64,000 nucleotides of DNA from assembly GCA_964479595.1 (NCBI GenBank), contig CAYZMU010000003.1, forward strand, positions 1 through 64,000, written 5' to 3'. How positions within the stretch are numbered: the first letter of the stretch is position 1; every line of letters begins with the position of its first letter. The notes below the pieces were generated by a model. That model saw only the letters and a list, made by a program, of their open reading frames with translations. It was not told where the DNA came from and did not search any database. The position numbers and the translations under genes were made by a program. Shown in pieces: positions 1 through 8,542 of this stretch. The stretch is from Firm-04 sp964479595. Lineage in GTDB: Bacteria > Bacillota > Clostridia > Oscillospirales > Ruminococcaceae.

Positions 1-1124
1 GTGTTGAGCGAGTTGCCGATGATATAGTAGGACGCGAAACACATCATGTATTTCAGATACCCCCGCGCCGTTTCCGTCAGGTCCACTGTTTTAAGCACGA
101 GCGGTGTCAGCGCCAGAATCACCAGCCCCGACGCGGCGCCGATAAGGATGGAAAAGCGCGTAAAACTCCCCGCCGCCTTTTTGGCGCGGTCTAGTTGCCC
201 CGTGCCGAGCATTCCGCCGATGATGATGCCGACTCCCGCGCCGATGCCCCAGCACAGACTCGCGACCATGCTCCTTACAATGCTCGCGATGGCGTTGGCG
301 GAAGTCGCGTCCGTGCCCAGATGCCCCATGATGACCGAATACATGGACACGCCGCCGCCCCAGCCCATGCGGTTGAACATGGAGGGCAGTGTGTAGTGCC
401 AGTAGCGTTTTCTTAGCGGCGTCAGCCCGAAGCGCAGCATTTCGCGCACTCTCAGCGGGATACAGAGTTTTCGCGCCAGTACCACGCACACACAGACCGT
501 CTCAAAAACCCGCGCCGCGACCGTCGCCCACGCCGCCCCCGCGATACCGGTCTTCGGGAACGGCCCGAGCCCGAAAATCAGGCAGGCGTTGAGCAGAATA
601 TTGAGAATTACGGCGCTTGAGCCGATGGCGGAGCTCATCGTTGCCCGCCCGCAGACTTTCATGACCCCGAAATAGGTCTGCGTAAAGCCCGTCAGCACGT
701 AGGACAGCGACACACAGCGCAGATACCGCGCCCCTAACGCAATCAGCGCGCCGTCGCCCGTAAAGAGCCGCATGAGCGCGCGCGGAAACACCAGCGCCGC
801 CAGCGAGAAAGCGAGCCCGGCAGCCAGCGAATAGCGCATGGCGACCGCCAGAATCCGCGTGACGGTTTCGTTGTCGCCCTTGCCCCGGTACTGCGCCGCC
901 AGCACGTTCATGCCATTGGTAAAAGACTGAAAGAACAGGCTGTAGATAAAGACAATCTGCCCCGCCAAGGACGACGCGGAGAGCGAATTCTGGTCCAGAA
1001 ACCCGAGCATGAACGTGTCGGACGCCGTCACCAGCGACGACATCAGGTTCTGAAACGCTATCGGCAGTACAATGGTAAATAATCTGCCGTAAAGTTCGCG
1101 GTCAACCCCCGATTTGCCTTTCAT
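1..1124 (-). CDS. MATE family multidrug/Na+ efflux transporter (3' end cut by window)
   Basis: Reading the minus strand from an ATG at 1124 gives an uninterrupted frame of about 374 codons that runs off the left edge. It has a short N-terminal helix, then repeated hydrophobic segments with MATE-type features near the start (IVLPIAFQNLM, then ASDTFMLG) and the second-half entry segment LPSMFNRMGWG. MATE proteins are about 450 residues long, so roughly the last 75 residues are missing. The ATG overlaps the stop of the penicillin-binding protein gene (ATGA), so it is the last visible gene of a hisS-PBP-MATE operon. The substrate (drug, metabolite or cell-wall related) cannot be told from sequence. 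The family call is firm; the role is inferred. Confidence 0.88.
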   Translation of the reverse strand, partial: MKGKSGVDRELYGRLFTIVLPIAFQNLMSSLVTASDTFMLGFLDQNSLSASSLAGQIVFIYSLFFQSFTNGMNVLAAQYRGKGDNETVTRILAVAMRYSLAAGLAFSLAALVFPRALMRLFTGDGALIALGARYLRCVSLSYVLTGFTQTYFGVMKVCGRATMSSAIGSSAVILNILLNACLIFGLGPFPKTGIAGAAWATVAARVFETVCVCVVLARKLCIPLRVREMLRFGLTPLRKRYWHYTLPSMFNRMGWGGGVSMYSVIMGHLGTDATSANAIASIVRSMVASLCWGIGAGVGIIIGGMLGTGQLDRAKKAAGSFTRFSILIGAASGLVILALTPLVLKTVDLTETARGYLKYMMCFASYYIIGNSLN

Positions 1125-3139
1125 GGCGTGATCCTCGCCGCGATATCAGAATCGGGATAATACTTGGCGTAGAGTGTGAGCAGTTCTTTAACCATATACT
1201 TGGCGTTCTTGCCGCCCTCAACCACCCCGCAGAACGCGATTTCGGGGTTGTCCGCGGGCGCGTAGCCTATCACGAAGGAATCCGTGCCGCGCGGGCTCTG
1301 CGGCGTGCCCGTCTTGAGCGCGACAGGAAATCCGATTCGATTCAGGTCGTATTTCGCGGGCATGGCGGTCCGCGCCGCGCCGAGCATTCCCGTTTCAATA
1401 TCCGGGAAAACGTAGTCGGCGTTCGGCGTAATCGTCTGGTCCACAATGCCCTCGTAGGTTTCGGTCTGCTCGGTCATGGCGTTGTTCCAGACCGACCCGA
1501 TGAGGTGGGGACGGTACCGCACGCCGTTGTTGGCGATGGTGGAGGCGACAACCGCCATCTGAAGCGGTGTCACCGCGACTTCCGACTGCCCGATGGCGGC
1601 CTGCAGCAGTTCCCCGACATACCAGTCCATGCCGAGTTCCTCGAACGTCTCCGGGCAGGCGACATAGCCGCCGCTGTCGCCGGATTCCAGACCCAGCGGC
1701 GCGCCCAGACCGTAGAGCCGCTCGTACTCGACCAGCGTGTCAATCCCGAGGCGCTGCGCCAGCTCGTAGAAGAAGATGTTGCAGGAGACCGTCAGCGCGC
1801 GCGTGACGTTGGTGTAGCCGTGCGAGCCCGTGCAGTGCACGACGGTGTCAATGAAGCGGTAGCTGCGGTTGCAGTAGAAACTGGTGTCCGTGCCGATGGT
1901 CCCCGTGTTGAGCCCCGCGGTCGCCGTGATGGTCTTGAAAGTGGAGCCCGGGCGGTAGAGCCCGTCCGTCGCGCGGTTGACCAGCGGGGAATCCGCCGCC
2001 GCGGAAACGCCGGAATAATCCTCGAGCAGGTCCGTCAGGTTGTAAGTCGGCAGCGTCGCCATTCCGAGCACGCCGTTGGAACGCGTGTCCAGCGCGACCA
2101 GCGCCCCGCAGCGCACACCCGCGCAGGTGCGGTCGGTGGATCTTAAATGCGCGCAGTAGTCCTCCAGAAGCTTCTGCAGGTCGTTCTGAAAGCCGCTCTG
2201 CACCGTCAGCTGGATCGTGTGCCCGCCCACGGGCTCCTCCTTGACCGCGACGGAAGTGACCTCCCCGTCCGTGACAGTGATTTCCTTGGTCCCGTTGCGC
2301 CCGCGCAGCCGCGCCTCGCACGCCTCCTCCAGCCCGCTCTTTCCGACCATGTCCGAAAGCGCGTAATCGCCGCCGTTCTCTTGCAGCGCCTCATACTCCT
2401 CCGCGCTGTAAATCGGCCCCACATAGCCTATCTCATGGGGCAGCACGTCGCCGCGCTCAATCGTGCGGATGGCCTCCTCGACAATGTTGACGCCTTTGAG
2501 CGCGGTCCGCATTTCCTTGACGCGCATGACGACCTCAATGTCGATATCGTTGGCGAGATAGAACACATTGGACATGGAGAAATCCCGCAACAGCATCTCA
2601 TAGCGTATCCCCGCGATGGTCCGCCGCTCCGCCTCGGTGTAGTCCTCCGAGATTTCGTAGTCGCTGACGAGCTTTTCAAAGCAGTCCTGCGCGGTGGCGT
2701 AGTCGTTGAGCCGCAGCAGCGTCCGCATCTGCTCAGCGTCGCCCTCCCTGTCTTTCTCAAATTCATACGGCGCCGTGCGGGTAATGGGGCTTGTGTCGTT
2801 CCACTCGTAGTTTTCCTTTTGCAGCAGGTTCGCGGTTTTCAGCAGCACCTCGTTGCCCCGCGCGTTGTCGGAAGGGAAATACGCCTTCTCGATGATAAGG
2901 TTGTAGCCTATCTTGTTGGAGACAATGGGCTCTCCCGCCGCGTCCACGATTTCCCCGCGCGTCGCGGGAATCACCTGCTCGTAGCGCGCGACATTCTGTA
3001 CGGTTTTCTCCCCCTCGTCCGCGCGCACAATCTGCAGTGTGAGCAGCCGCCAGACCGCCAGCGCCGCCGCCGCCAGCACCAGCGCGACCAGAAAGCCCCC
3101 GCGCAGAAAGTCCGATAGGCGTCTTAAAAATTCTTTCAC
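1121..3139 (-). CDS. Class B penicillin-binding protein (PBP2/FtsI-type transpeptidase)
   Basis: 672-residue membrane-anchored D,D-transpeptidase that cross-links peptidoglycan outside the membrane. One N-terminal membrane helix (about residues 14-36) is followed by a PBP-dimer region and a transpeptidase domain with all three active-site motifs: STFK with catalytic Ser399, SCN at 452-454 and KTG at 609-611. The start is GTG at 3139, with AAAGGA nine bases upstream; it overlaps the hisS stop as GTGA. Downstream, its stop overlaps the MATE start. Being alone, without mreBCD or ftsWZ, it cannot be assigned to elongation or division. The N-terminal half is longer than the minimal family and contains an insertion-like acidic segment (about residues 115-190). 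Confidence 0.93.
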   Translation of the reverse strand: MKEFLRRLSDFLRGGFLVALVLAAAALAVWRLLTLQIVRADEGEKTVQNVARYEQVIPATRGEIVDAAGEPIVSNKIGYNLIIEKAYFPSDNARGNEVLLKTANLLQKENYEWNDTSPITRTAPYEFEKDREGDAEQMRTLLRLNDYATAQDCFEKLVSDYEISEDYTEAERRTIAGIRYEMLLRDFSMSNVFYLANDIDIEVVMRVKEMRTALKGVNIVEEAIRTIERGDVLPHEIGYVGPIYSAEEYEALQENGGDYALSDMVGKSGLEEACEARLRGRNGTKEITVTDGEVTSVAVKEEPVGGHTIQLTVQSGFQNDLQKLLEDYCAHLRSTDRTCAGVRCGALVALDTRSNGVLGMATLPTYNLTDLLEDYSGVSAAADSPLVNRATDGLYRPGSTFKTITATAGLNTGTIGTDTSFYCNRSYRFIDTVVHCTGSHGYTNVTRALTVSCNIFFYELAQRLGIDTLVEYERLYGLGAPLGLESGDSGGYVACPETFEELGMDWYVGELLQAAIGQSEVAVTPLQMAVVASTIANNGVRYRPHLIGSVWNNAMTEQTETYEGIVDQTITPNADYVFPDIETGMLGAARTAMPAKYDLNRIGFPVALKTGTPQSPRGTDSFVIGYAPADNPEIAFCGVVEGGKNAKYMVKELLTLYAKYYPDSDIAARITP

Positions 3140-4494
3140 GGCACGGTGTCCTTTCCCGCGTCAGGCAGATCCTTGAGGATATCGGAGAGCGCCTCCGACG
3201 CCCCTCCCAGCACGCTGTCGAGCAGAATATCCGCCGCCTTGGCGCGAAAATCCTCCAGCGGCTCCAGCGGGATCGGCGTTTCGGCGCCTGTCGCCATGTT
3301 CTTGAGTTTTCCGCGCTTGGTGGAAAGTTCCTCAGACCCCAGCACCAGCAGGTACTTGGCTCCGATTTTGTTGCAGTATTTCATCTGCGCCTTGAACCCG
3401 CGCCCGACTAAATCCGTTTCCGCCCGCAGCGAGGAATCCCGCAGCGCGGTGCAGAGTTTCAGCGCGGCGATTTTCGCCGAATCGTCCATCGGCGCCAGAT
3501 ACACATCGCAGACGTCCGCTTTGGGGAAGACTGTTCCCTGCCGCTCCATGGTCAGAATCAGCCGTTCCAGCCCCATGCCGAACCCCAGCGCCGGGGTGGG
3601 CTGTCCGCCCATCTGCTCAATCAGCCCGTCATAGCGCCCGCCGCCGCAGACCGTCCCCTGCGCGCCGATATCGGTTGTGATAAACTCAAAGACCGTCTTG
3701 GTGTAATAATCAAGCCCGCGCACGATTTTGGGGTTCACGGTAAATCTGACATCCATCTCCGTGAGCGCCTTCTGAAGGGTAGCGAAATGCTCCGCGCAAT
3801 CCTCGCAGAGATAATCGAGGATGACCGGCGCGTCCTTGGCAATCTCTGAGCAGACCGGGCTCTTGCAGTCGAGAATCCGCATGGGATTGCGCTCCAGCCG
3901 CTCCCCGCAGGTCTCGCAAAGATCCTCTTTCCTCGGCTCAAAATAGTTTCGCAGCGCCTCGCGGTAGGCCTCCCTGCATTCAGGGCAGCCGATGCTGTTG
4001 ATAGAAAGCTCGATATTTTGTACATTTAGGTTTCTCAGAATCGTCCGCGCCAGCAGAATCACTTCCGCGTCCGCGTACGCCGATTTCGCCCCCGCGCACT
4101 CCACGCCGAACTGGTGAAATTCCCTTAATCGCCCCGCCTGCGGCCGCTCGTGGCGAAAGCAGGAGAGCAGATAGTAGACCTTCTGCGGCAGCGCCTCCGC
4201 GAGCAGCCCGTTCTGCAGCAGCGCGCGAATCGTCCCCGCCGTGCCTTCCGGGCGCAGGGTATAGGAAGTCTCCCGCGCCGTCACCGTATACATTTCCTTC
4301 TGCACGACATCCGTCGTCTCGCCCACAGAGCGCCGGAAAAGCTCCGTGCTCTCAAAAGTCGGGATCCGGATTTCGCAGAACCCGAAACTCTCCGCCGCCG
4401 CGCGCGCCACATTTTCAACGGTTCTCCACTTCGGAATTTCCCGCGGCACGACGTCCTCCGTGCCGTTGGGACGCCGCAGAAGCTGATTTGCCAT
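3136..4494 (-). CDS. hisS: Histidyl-tRNA synthetase
   Basis: 452-residue class II aminoacyl-tRNA synthetase that charges tRNA-His with histidine. Visible are motif 2 (SCFRHERPQAGRLREFHQFG), the histidine-specific LDYYTKTVFE segment and the motif 3 region GGRYDGL followed by GFGMGLER, then the C-terminal anticodon-binding domain (GRGFKAQMKYCNKIGAKYLL). The insertion domain carries two CxxC pairs (CPEC and CETC), common in clostridial HisS. Start ATG at 4494 has AAAGGCGG upstream. The last 40 residues extend past the usual anticodon domain. It heads the hisS-PBP-MATE operon. No T-box leader could be recognised in the 81 bases upstream. Confidence 0.97.
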   Translation of the reverse strand: MANQLLRRPNGTEDVVPREIPKWRTVENVARAAAESFGFCEIRIPTFESTELFRRSVGETTDVVQKEMYTVTARETSYTLRPEGTAGTIRALLQNGLLAEALPQKVYYLLSCFRHERPQAGRLREFHQFGVECAGAKSAYADAEVILLARTILRNLNVQNIELSINSIGCPECREAYREALRNYFEPRKEDLCETCGERLERNPMRILDCKSPVCSEIAKDAPVILDYLCEDCAEHFATLQKALTEMDVRFTVNPKIVRGLDYYTKTVFEFITTDIGAQGTVCGGGRYDGLIEQMGGQPTPALGFGMGLERLILTMERQGTVFPKADVCDVYLAPMDDSAKIAALKLCTALRDSSLRAETDLVGRGFKAQMKYCNKIGAKYLLVLGSEELSTKRGKLKNMATGAETPIPLEPLEDFRAKAADILLDSVLGGASEALSDILKDLPDAGKDTVP

Positions 4495-4530
4495 ACTTTT
4501 CCGCCTTTCACGAAAACAATGCCCTGTTCA

Positions 4531-4564
4531 AAATAAATTGCCCCTTCTCTCAGGAAAGAGGCAA
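4531..4564 (-). terminator. Rho-independent terminator after mgsA
   Basis: On the minus strand a 9-bp stem (TTGCCTCTT with AAGGGGCAA, one G-T pair) is followed directly by TTTATTTT. It lies between mgsA and hisS, so hisS probably has its own promoter in the same short gap. Confidence 0.75.
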
Positions 4565-4575
4565 TCGTTCGTATG

Positions 4576-4980
4576 CTACATAATCGGGTTGCCGATTTCG
4601 CGCCAATCGAGATCCCCGCGCTCCAGCGCGAGAATCAGCGCCTCCGCTGTCGCGATGTTCGTCGCCACGGGAACGTTATGTACATCGCAGAGCCGCAGCA
4701 GACTGATATCATTGGGTTCGTTCGCCTTGGGGTTGATGGGGTCGCGGAAGAACAGCAGCACATCAATTTCCCCGCAGGAAATGCGCGAGCCGATTTCCTC
4801 GCCGCCGCCCTGCGCGCCGCTCAAAAAGCGCTGAATCGGCAGCCCGGTCGCCTCGGAAACCTGCTTTCCGGTCGTTCCGGTCGCGCACAGTTTGTGCCGC
4901 CCCAGAATCGCGCAGTATGCCGTGCAGAACTGGATCATCAATTCTTTCTTCGCGTCGTGCGCAATCAGCGCGATGGTCAT
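4576..4980 (-). CDS. mgsA: Methylglyoxal synthase
   Basis: Converts dihydroxyacetone phosphate to methylglyoxal and phosphate, a bypass that relieves sugar-phosphate stress and frees phosphate. The protein (134 residues from this start) opens with MTIALIAHDAKK, has the phosphate-binding ATGTTG and the SGAQGGGEEIG and FFRDP segments that carry the catalytic Asp and phosphate-contact residues, and the conserved CDVHNVPVATN. I chose the ATG at 4980 over a possible one 15 codons upstream because AAAGGA sits ten bases before it and homologues begin here. It lies downstream of minD on the same strand and ends in its own terminator. Confidence 0.95.
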   Translation of the reverse strand: MTIALIAHDAKKELMIQFCTAYCAILGRHKLCATGTTGKQVSEATGLPIQRFLSGAQGGGEEIGSRISCGEIDVLLFFRDPINPKANEPNDISLLRLCDVHNVPVATNIATAEALILALERGDLDWREIGNPIM

Positions 4981-5119
4981 TCCGCAGTCATCCTTTCTGT
5001 GTACCAAGCACATCCGTGCCCACAAAAAGCCCCTTTTCGTCCCATAAAATCAAATCAGAGAACATCCCGTGGCACCGCAGCTTGTTATTTATATGTTTGT
5101 CCGCGCGGATAAAGCTCTC

Positions 5120-5866
5120 TCAGCTGATCTTGACGGTCAGCGGCGCGTTCTCCCCGCGCAGTCTCTTGGAGATCGCGTCAAACGCCGCCAGACTCGGCGC
5201 CGTGGACGGGATGGGCTCGCCCTTTCCTGTCGCGATGACAAGCTGGTAGTCTTCCGGTATGACGCCGATGAGCTGCACGCCGATGGTGTCGATGATTTCG
5301 TCCAGATCGCGCACCAGCTCCGCGCCGATGGCACGCTTGCTGACTTTGTTGATAATCAGGCGCTGACGGCGGTTGCCGCGCGCGTAGAATTCGTCGGACA
5401 TCATCTGCGCGTCACGCACACAGATGGGGTCGGGCGTCGTGACGACCAGAATCAGGTTCGCCTGCTCCACAATGTCGAAGACGTGGTTGTTGATGCCCGC
5501 GCCGGTGTCGATGATGATATAGTCGTAGTATTTGCGGACAGAGCTGCAGATGGAGATAATCTGTTCCACCGTCACCGAAAGAAACGGATTCTTCGGCGCG
5601 CAGAGCACGAACAGGTTGCTCGCCATGGGAACGCGCGTGACCGCGTCGAGCGCGGAAACTCTCCCCTTTAAGACATCGTCCAGGTCGTACTGAATCTGCC
5701 CGGACATCCCGAAGATAATATCAATGCAGCGCAGCCCGAAATCCAGCTCGATGATGAGCGTGCGGCTGCCCTGCTTGGCGAGGGTGTAGCCCAGCCCCGC
5801 GCAGATGGAAGACTTCCCCGTCCCGCCCTTTCCGGACGTGACAGCGATCATTCTCGTATTGGACAT
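5120..5866 (-). CDS. minD: MinD/ParA-type septum-site ATPase
   Basis: 248-residue deviant Walker ATPase. KGGTGKS at residues 13-19 carries both signature lysines, followed by the ELDFGLRCIDIIFG segment and the DYIIIDTGAG Walker B region typical of MinD. MinD binds the membrane through a C-terminal amphipathic helix and positions the division site; the end here (SKRLRGENAPLTVKIS) is short and only weakly amphipathic. ATG at 5866 is chosen because GAAAGGAG lies eight bases before it. A perfect consensus promoter lies upstream. No minC, minE or divIVA is nearby, so a related MinD-like role (for example polar or flagellar positioning) cannot be excluded. Confidence 0.88.
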   Translation of the reverse strand: MSNTRMIAVTSGKGGTGKSSICAGLGYTLAKQGSRTLIIELDFGLRCIDIIFGMSGQIQYDLDDVLKGRVSALDAVTRVPMASNLFVLCAPKNPFLSVTVEQIISICSSVRKYYDYIIIDTGAGINNHVFDIVEQANLILVVTTPDPICVRDAQMMSDEFYARGNRRQRLIINKVSKRAIGAELVRDLDEIIDTIGVQLIGVIPEDYQLVIATGKGEPIPSTAPSLAAFDAISKRLRGENAPLTVKIS

Positions 5867-5970
5867 ACAGAGGACTCCTTTCAAAACCCGCCGCGCCTCA
5901 GCTCGAAACCGGCGGAGATCTTCGCCAAAAGACAGTATCCCCCTCCCAAAGGCACAGGAATACCTCTTAT

Positions 5971-5999
5971 ATTATACCCCCAAATTCCGCCCTTGTCAA
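5971..5999 (-). promoter_or_regulatory. Consensus sigma-A promoter of minD
   Basis: On the minus strand TTGACA (5999-5994), a 17-base spacer and TATAAT (5976-5971) match the consensus at all twelve positions. The minD start codon follows about 100 bases downstream. Confidence 0.9.
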
Positions 6000-6026
6000 A
6001 TCCCTTTTGGGCAAATCACAAAAGAT

Positions 6027-6070
6027 TGTGCATTTTGCTGTATTTCAACGCCTGTTTCTGTGCATTTTGC
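6027..6070. repeat. Pair of 12-bp direct repeats in the minD-nadB intergenic region
   Basis: TGTGCATTTTGC occurs at 6027-6038 and again at 6059-6070. The copies are 32 bp apart, about three helical turns, so they face the same side of the DNA. The pair sits just upstream of the minD -35 box. It is a candidate operator; no regulator is identified. The rest of the 373-base intergenic region (5867-6239) holds only the two divergent promoters. Confidence 0.5.
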
Positions 6071-6185
6071 CGAAGAACCGCCGCCGCGACGGCTTCCTTT
6101 GCGTTTGTCGGGAATGTCAAATTCCGGCTTTCCCGGGCGAAATTCTTGTGCAAATGGCGAAAATGTGACAAAAGCCGCCGGAAAC

Positions 6186-6204
6186 GGAGAAAATGTGGTA
6201 AAAT
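6186..6204 (+). promoter_or_regulatory. Extended -10 promoter of nadBC
   Basis: TAAAAT (6199-6204) is preceded by TGG, an extended -10 element; no convincing -35 box lies 17 bp upstream. The segment GGAGAAAATGTGGTAAAA (6186-6203) is nearly repeated 30 bp upstream at 6156-6173 (GGCGAAAATGTGACAAAA), which could be a regulatory duplication. Confidence 0.55.
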
Positions 6205-6239
6205 AGAAGGGAGAAAGACGCGGGAACGGAGGGGAAACC

Positions 6240-7700
6240 ATGCGGCAGGAGGCAGAGAATTTTGACGTGGTCATCGCGGGCGCGGGCGCGGCGGGGCTCT
6301 ACGCGGCGCTGCATCTGCCCGGACATCTGCGGGTGCTTATACTGAGCAAGCGCGAGGCGACGCTTTGCAATTCCGCCTTGGCGCAGGGCGGCATCGCCGG
6401 GGTCTGGAATTCGCCCGGGGACGATATTGAGCTGCACGCCAACGACACGCGCATCGCGGGCTCGTTTACGAACAACCCCAAGACGCTGCGGATTCTTGTC
6501 ACGGAGGCGGCGTCGGACTTGGAGCAGCTGGTCGCCTACGGGGTGGAGTTTGACCGGGGCGCGGACGGGGATTTCGACCGCACGCTCGAGGGCGGGCACT
6601 GCAGGCGCAGAATCTTTCACTACCGCGATTCCACCGGCGCGGAAATTTTGCGCGCGCTGCTCGCTCAGACGCGGCTGCTGCCCAATGTGACGATCCGGGA
6701 GTTCACGGTCCTGAGCCGCGCCACAAGAACGGACACGGGCTTTACGCTGGAGCTGCTGCGTGATGGGAAGTTTTCGCTGGTCAACAGCCACTTCTTAATC
6801 CTCGCGACGGGCGGCATCGGGCGCGTCTACGAATACACGACCAACTCCGCGATTGCCACCGGCGACGGCATCCGCATCGCCTACGAACTGGGCGCGCGGA
6901 TTAAGAACCTGAGTCTGATTCAGTTTCACCCCACCGCCTTCAACAACCGCCACACGCGCGAGTGTTTCCTGATTTCCGAGGCGGTGCGCGGGGAGGGCGC
7001 CTATCTGCTCAATCACGACGGGGAGCGTTTCATGAGCCGCTACGACGACCGGCTGGAACTGGCGCCGAGAGATGTCGTTTCCCACGCCATCATGCTCGAG
7101 AGCAAGCGCACGGGTTCGGACGATTTCCGCCTCGACATCACGCACGAGGACCCGGCGAAGGTCAGAGAGCGCTTCCCCAAAATCTACGCCAAACTCCTCG
7201 AGCAGGGCTACGATATGACGAAACAGCCCGTTCCCGTCTACCCCTGCCAGCACTACCTCATGGGCGGGATTGACGTCAACGCCAACGCCCAGACGCGCGT
7301 TCACCGCCTCTACGCCTGCGGCGAGTGCGCCCACACCGGCGTGCACGGCAACAACCGCCTCGCGAGCAACAGCCTGCTGGAGGCGCTGGTTTTCTCCCGC
7401 AGGGCCGCTGGCGAGATCGCCGCGATTGCCGATGACATCTCCGACCGTTTCGAGACGGGATATCTGCCCGAAATCACCGCGGACGAGCCGCTGCCGCGCG
7501 GAATCCGAACGGAGCTGCGCAGGATTCTGCAGGAAAACTATTTTGTCATTCCCAACACCGAGAATATGGAGGCGGCGTACCGGCGCGTGACGGAGCTAAT
7601 CCAGCTTATCGCGTGCAAGGAGTGGCGCCCCGACCTTGACTATTTTGAGGCGAAGTCGCAGGCGACCTGCGCCTATCTGATTCTGGAGGAACAGCTTTGA
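6240..7700 (+). CDS. nadB: L-aspartate oxidase
   Basis: 486-residue FAD enzyme that oxidises L-aspartate to iminoaspartate, the first step of de novo NAD synthesis. The N-terminal FAD-binding GAGAAG lies at residues 14-19. ALAQGGIAGVW, the ATGGIGRVYEYTTNS and QFHPTAF segments, the substrate-loop region EAVRGEGAYLLN and GGIDVNANAQTRVHRLYACGE are all typical of NadB rather than fumarate reductase. The C-terminal helical domain is short, so the protein is smaller than the 530-residue enterobacterial form. GGAGGGG precedes the ATG. It is translationally coupled to nadC (TGATG). NadA, which uses the iminoaspartate, is not in this window. Confidence 0.95.
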   Translation: MRQEAENFDVVIAGAGAAGLYAALHLPGHLRVLILSKREATLCNSALAQGGIAGVWNSPGDDIELHANDTRIAGSFTNNPKTLRILVTEAASDLEQLVAYGVEFDRGADGDFDRTLEGGHCRRRIFHYRDSTGAEILRALLAQTRLLPNVTIREFTVLSRATRTDTGFTLELLRDGKFSLVNSHFLILATGGIGRVYEYTTNSAIATGDGIRIAYELGARIKNLSLIQFHPTAFNNRHTRECFLISEAVRGEGAYLLNHDGERFMSRYDDRLELAPRDVVSHAIMLESKRTGSDDFRLDITHEDPAKVRERFPKIYAKLLEQGYDMTKQPVPVYPCQHYLMGGIDVNANAQTRVHRLYACGECAHTGVHGNNRLASNSLLEALVFSRRAAGEIAAIADDISDRFETGYLPEITADEPLPRGIRTELRRILQENYFVIPNTENMEAAYRRVTELIQLIACKEWRPDLDYFEAKSQATCAYLILEEQL

Positions 7701-8542
7701 TGGAACTGCTTGAGGCTTATGTGGACGATGTCATTCTGCGCGCGCTGCGGGAGGACATCACGGGGACGGACGTCACGACCGATTTTCTCTTTGACGAGGA
7801 GCGCGAGGGCGCGGCGTATCTCATGGCGAAGGAGGACGGGGTCGTCTGCGGGCTGGAAATCGCGGCGCGGGTTTTCGCGCTGACGGGAGACGGGGTTGTT
7901 TTCGACGCGGCGTGCCGAGACGGTTCAGGCGTGCGCGCCGGCGAGATTCTCGCGCGTCTGCGCGGGCCCTCCCGGGTGCTGCTCAAAGGCGAACGCACCG
8001 CGCTGAATCTTCTGCAGCATTTAAGCGGCATCGCGACGGAAACGCGCCGCTGTGTGGAAATCTGCGCGGGGACACGCGCGGTCATCACCGATACCCGAAA
8101 GACACTGCCCGGGCTGCGCGCCATGCAGAAATACGCCGTGCGCTGCGGCGGCGGGAAAAACCACCGCTTCGGGCTCTCCGACGGCGCCATGCTCAAGGAC
8201 AACCACATCGACGCCTGCGGCGGAATCGCGCCCGCGATGGAACGGCTGCGCGAGCGGGTGGGCCATATGGTGAAAATCGAGGTGGAGGCGCGGACTCTGG
8301 ACGAGGTCCGCGAGGCGATGGACGCGCGCGCGGACATCATCATGCTCGACAATATGGATTTGGAAACCATGCGCGAGGCGGTGCGGATTGCGGGGGGCAG
8401 TGTGCCGCTGGAGGCGTCGGGGGGCATTACGAGGCAGACGCTGCGTGCCGTCGCCGAAACGGGTGTGGACATCATTTCCGTCGGCGCGCTGACCCACAGT
8501 GTGAGGGCGTTTGATATTTCCATGAAATGGCAAAATGTTTGA
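7700..8542 (+). CDS. nadC: Nicotinate-nucleotide pyrophosphorylase (carboxylating)
   Basis: 280-residue quinolinate phosphoribosyltransferase that turns quinolinate and PRPP into nicotinate mononucleotide. Recognisable segments are GERTALNLLQHLSGIAT, the TRKTLPGLR and KYAVRCGGGKNHRFGLSD quinolinate/PRPP-binding stretches, MLKDNH, and EVEARTLDE and LEASGGI in the barrel. The ATG overlaps the nadB stop; GGAGGA lies nine bases upstream. A terminator follows immediately. The last 100 bases of the gene are present a second time at 8974-9073 because of an assembly join, not a biological duplication. Confidence 0.96.
   Translation: MELLEAYVDDVILRALREDITGTDVTTDFLFDEEREGAAYLMAKEDGVVCGLEIAARVFALTGDGVVFDAACRDGSGVRAGEILARLRGPSRVLLKGERTALNLLQHLSGIATETRRCVEICAGTRAVITDTRKTLPGLRAMQKYAVRCGGGKNHRFGLSDGAMLKDNHIDACGGIAPAMERLRERVGHMVKIEVEARTLDEVREAMDARADIIMLDNMDLETMREAVRIAGGSVPLEASGGITRQTLRAVAETGVDIISVGALTHSVRAFDISMKWQNV

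Noticed and set aside
1505..3118. Long plus-strand open frames opposite the penicillin-binding protein and similar frames elsewhere
   Set aside because: Arg/Ala/Pro-rich products without family features, opposite well-supported genes; typical shadows in GC-rich coding DNA.
4495..4575. T-box leader upstream of hisS
   Set aside because: The hairpin here faces mgsA, is followed by a T-run and lacks the T-box core sequence; it is a terminator.
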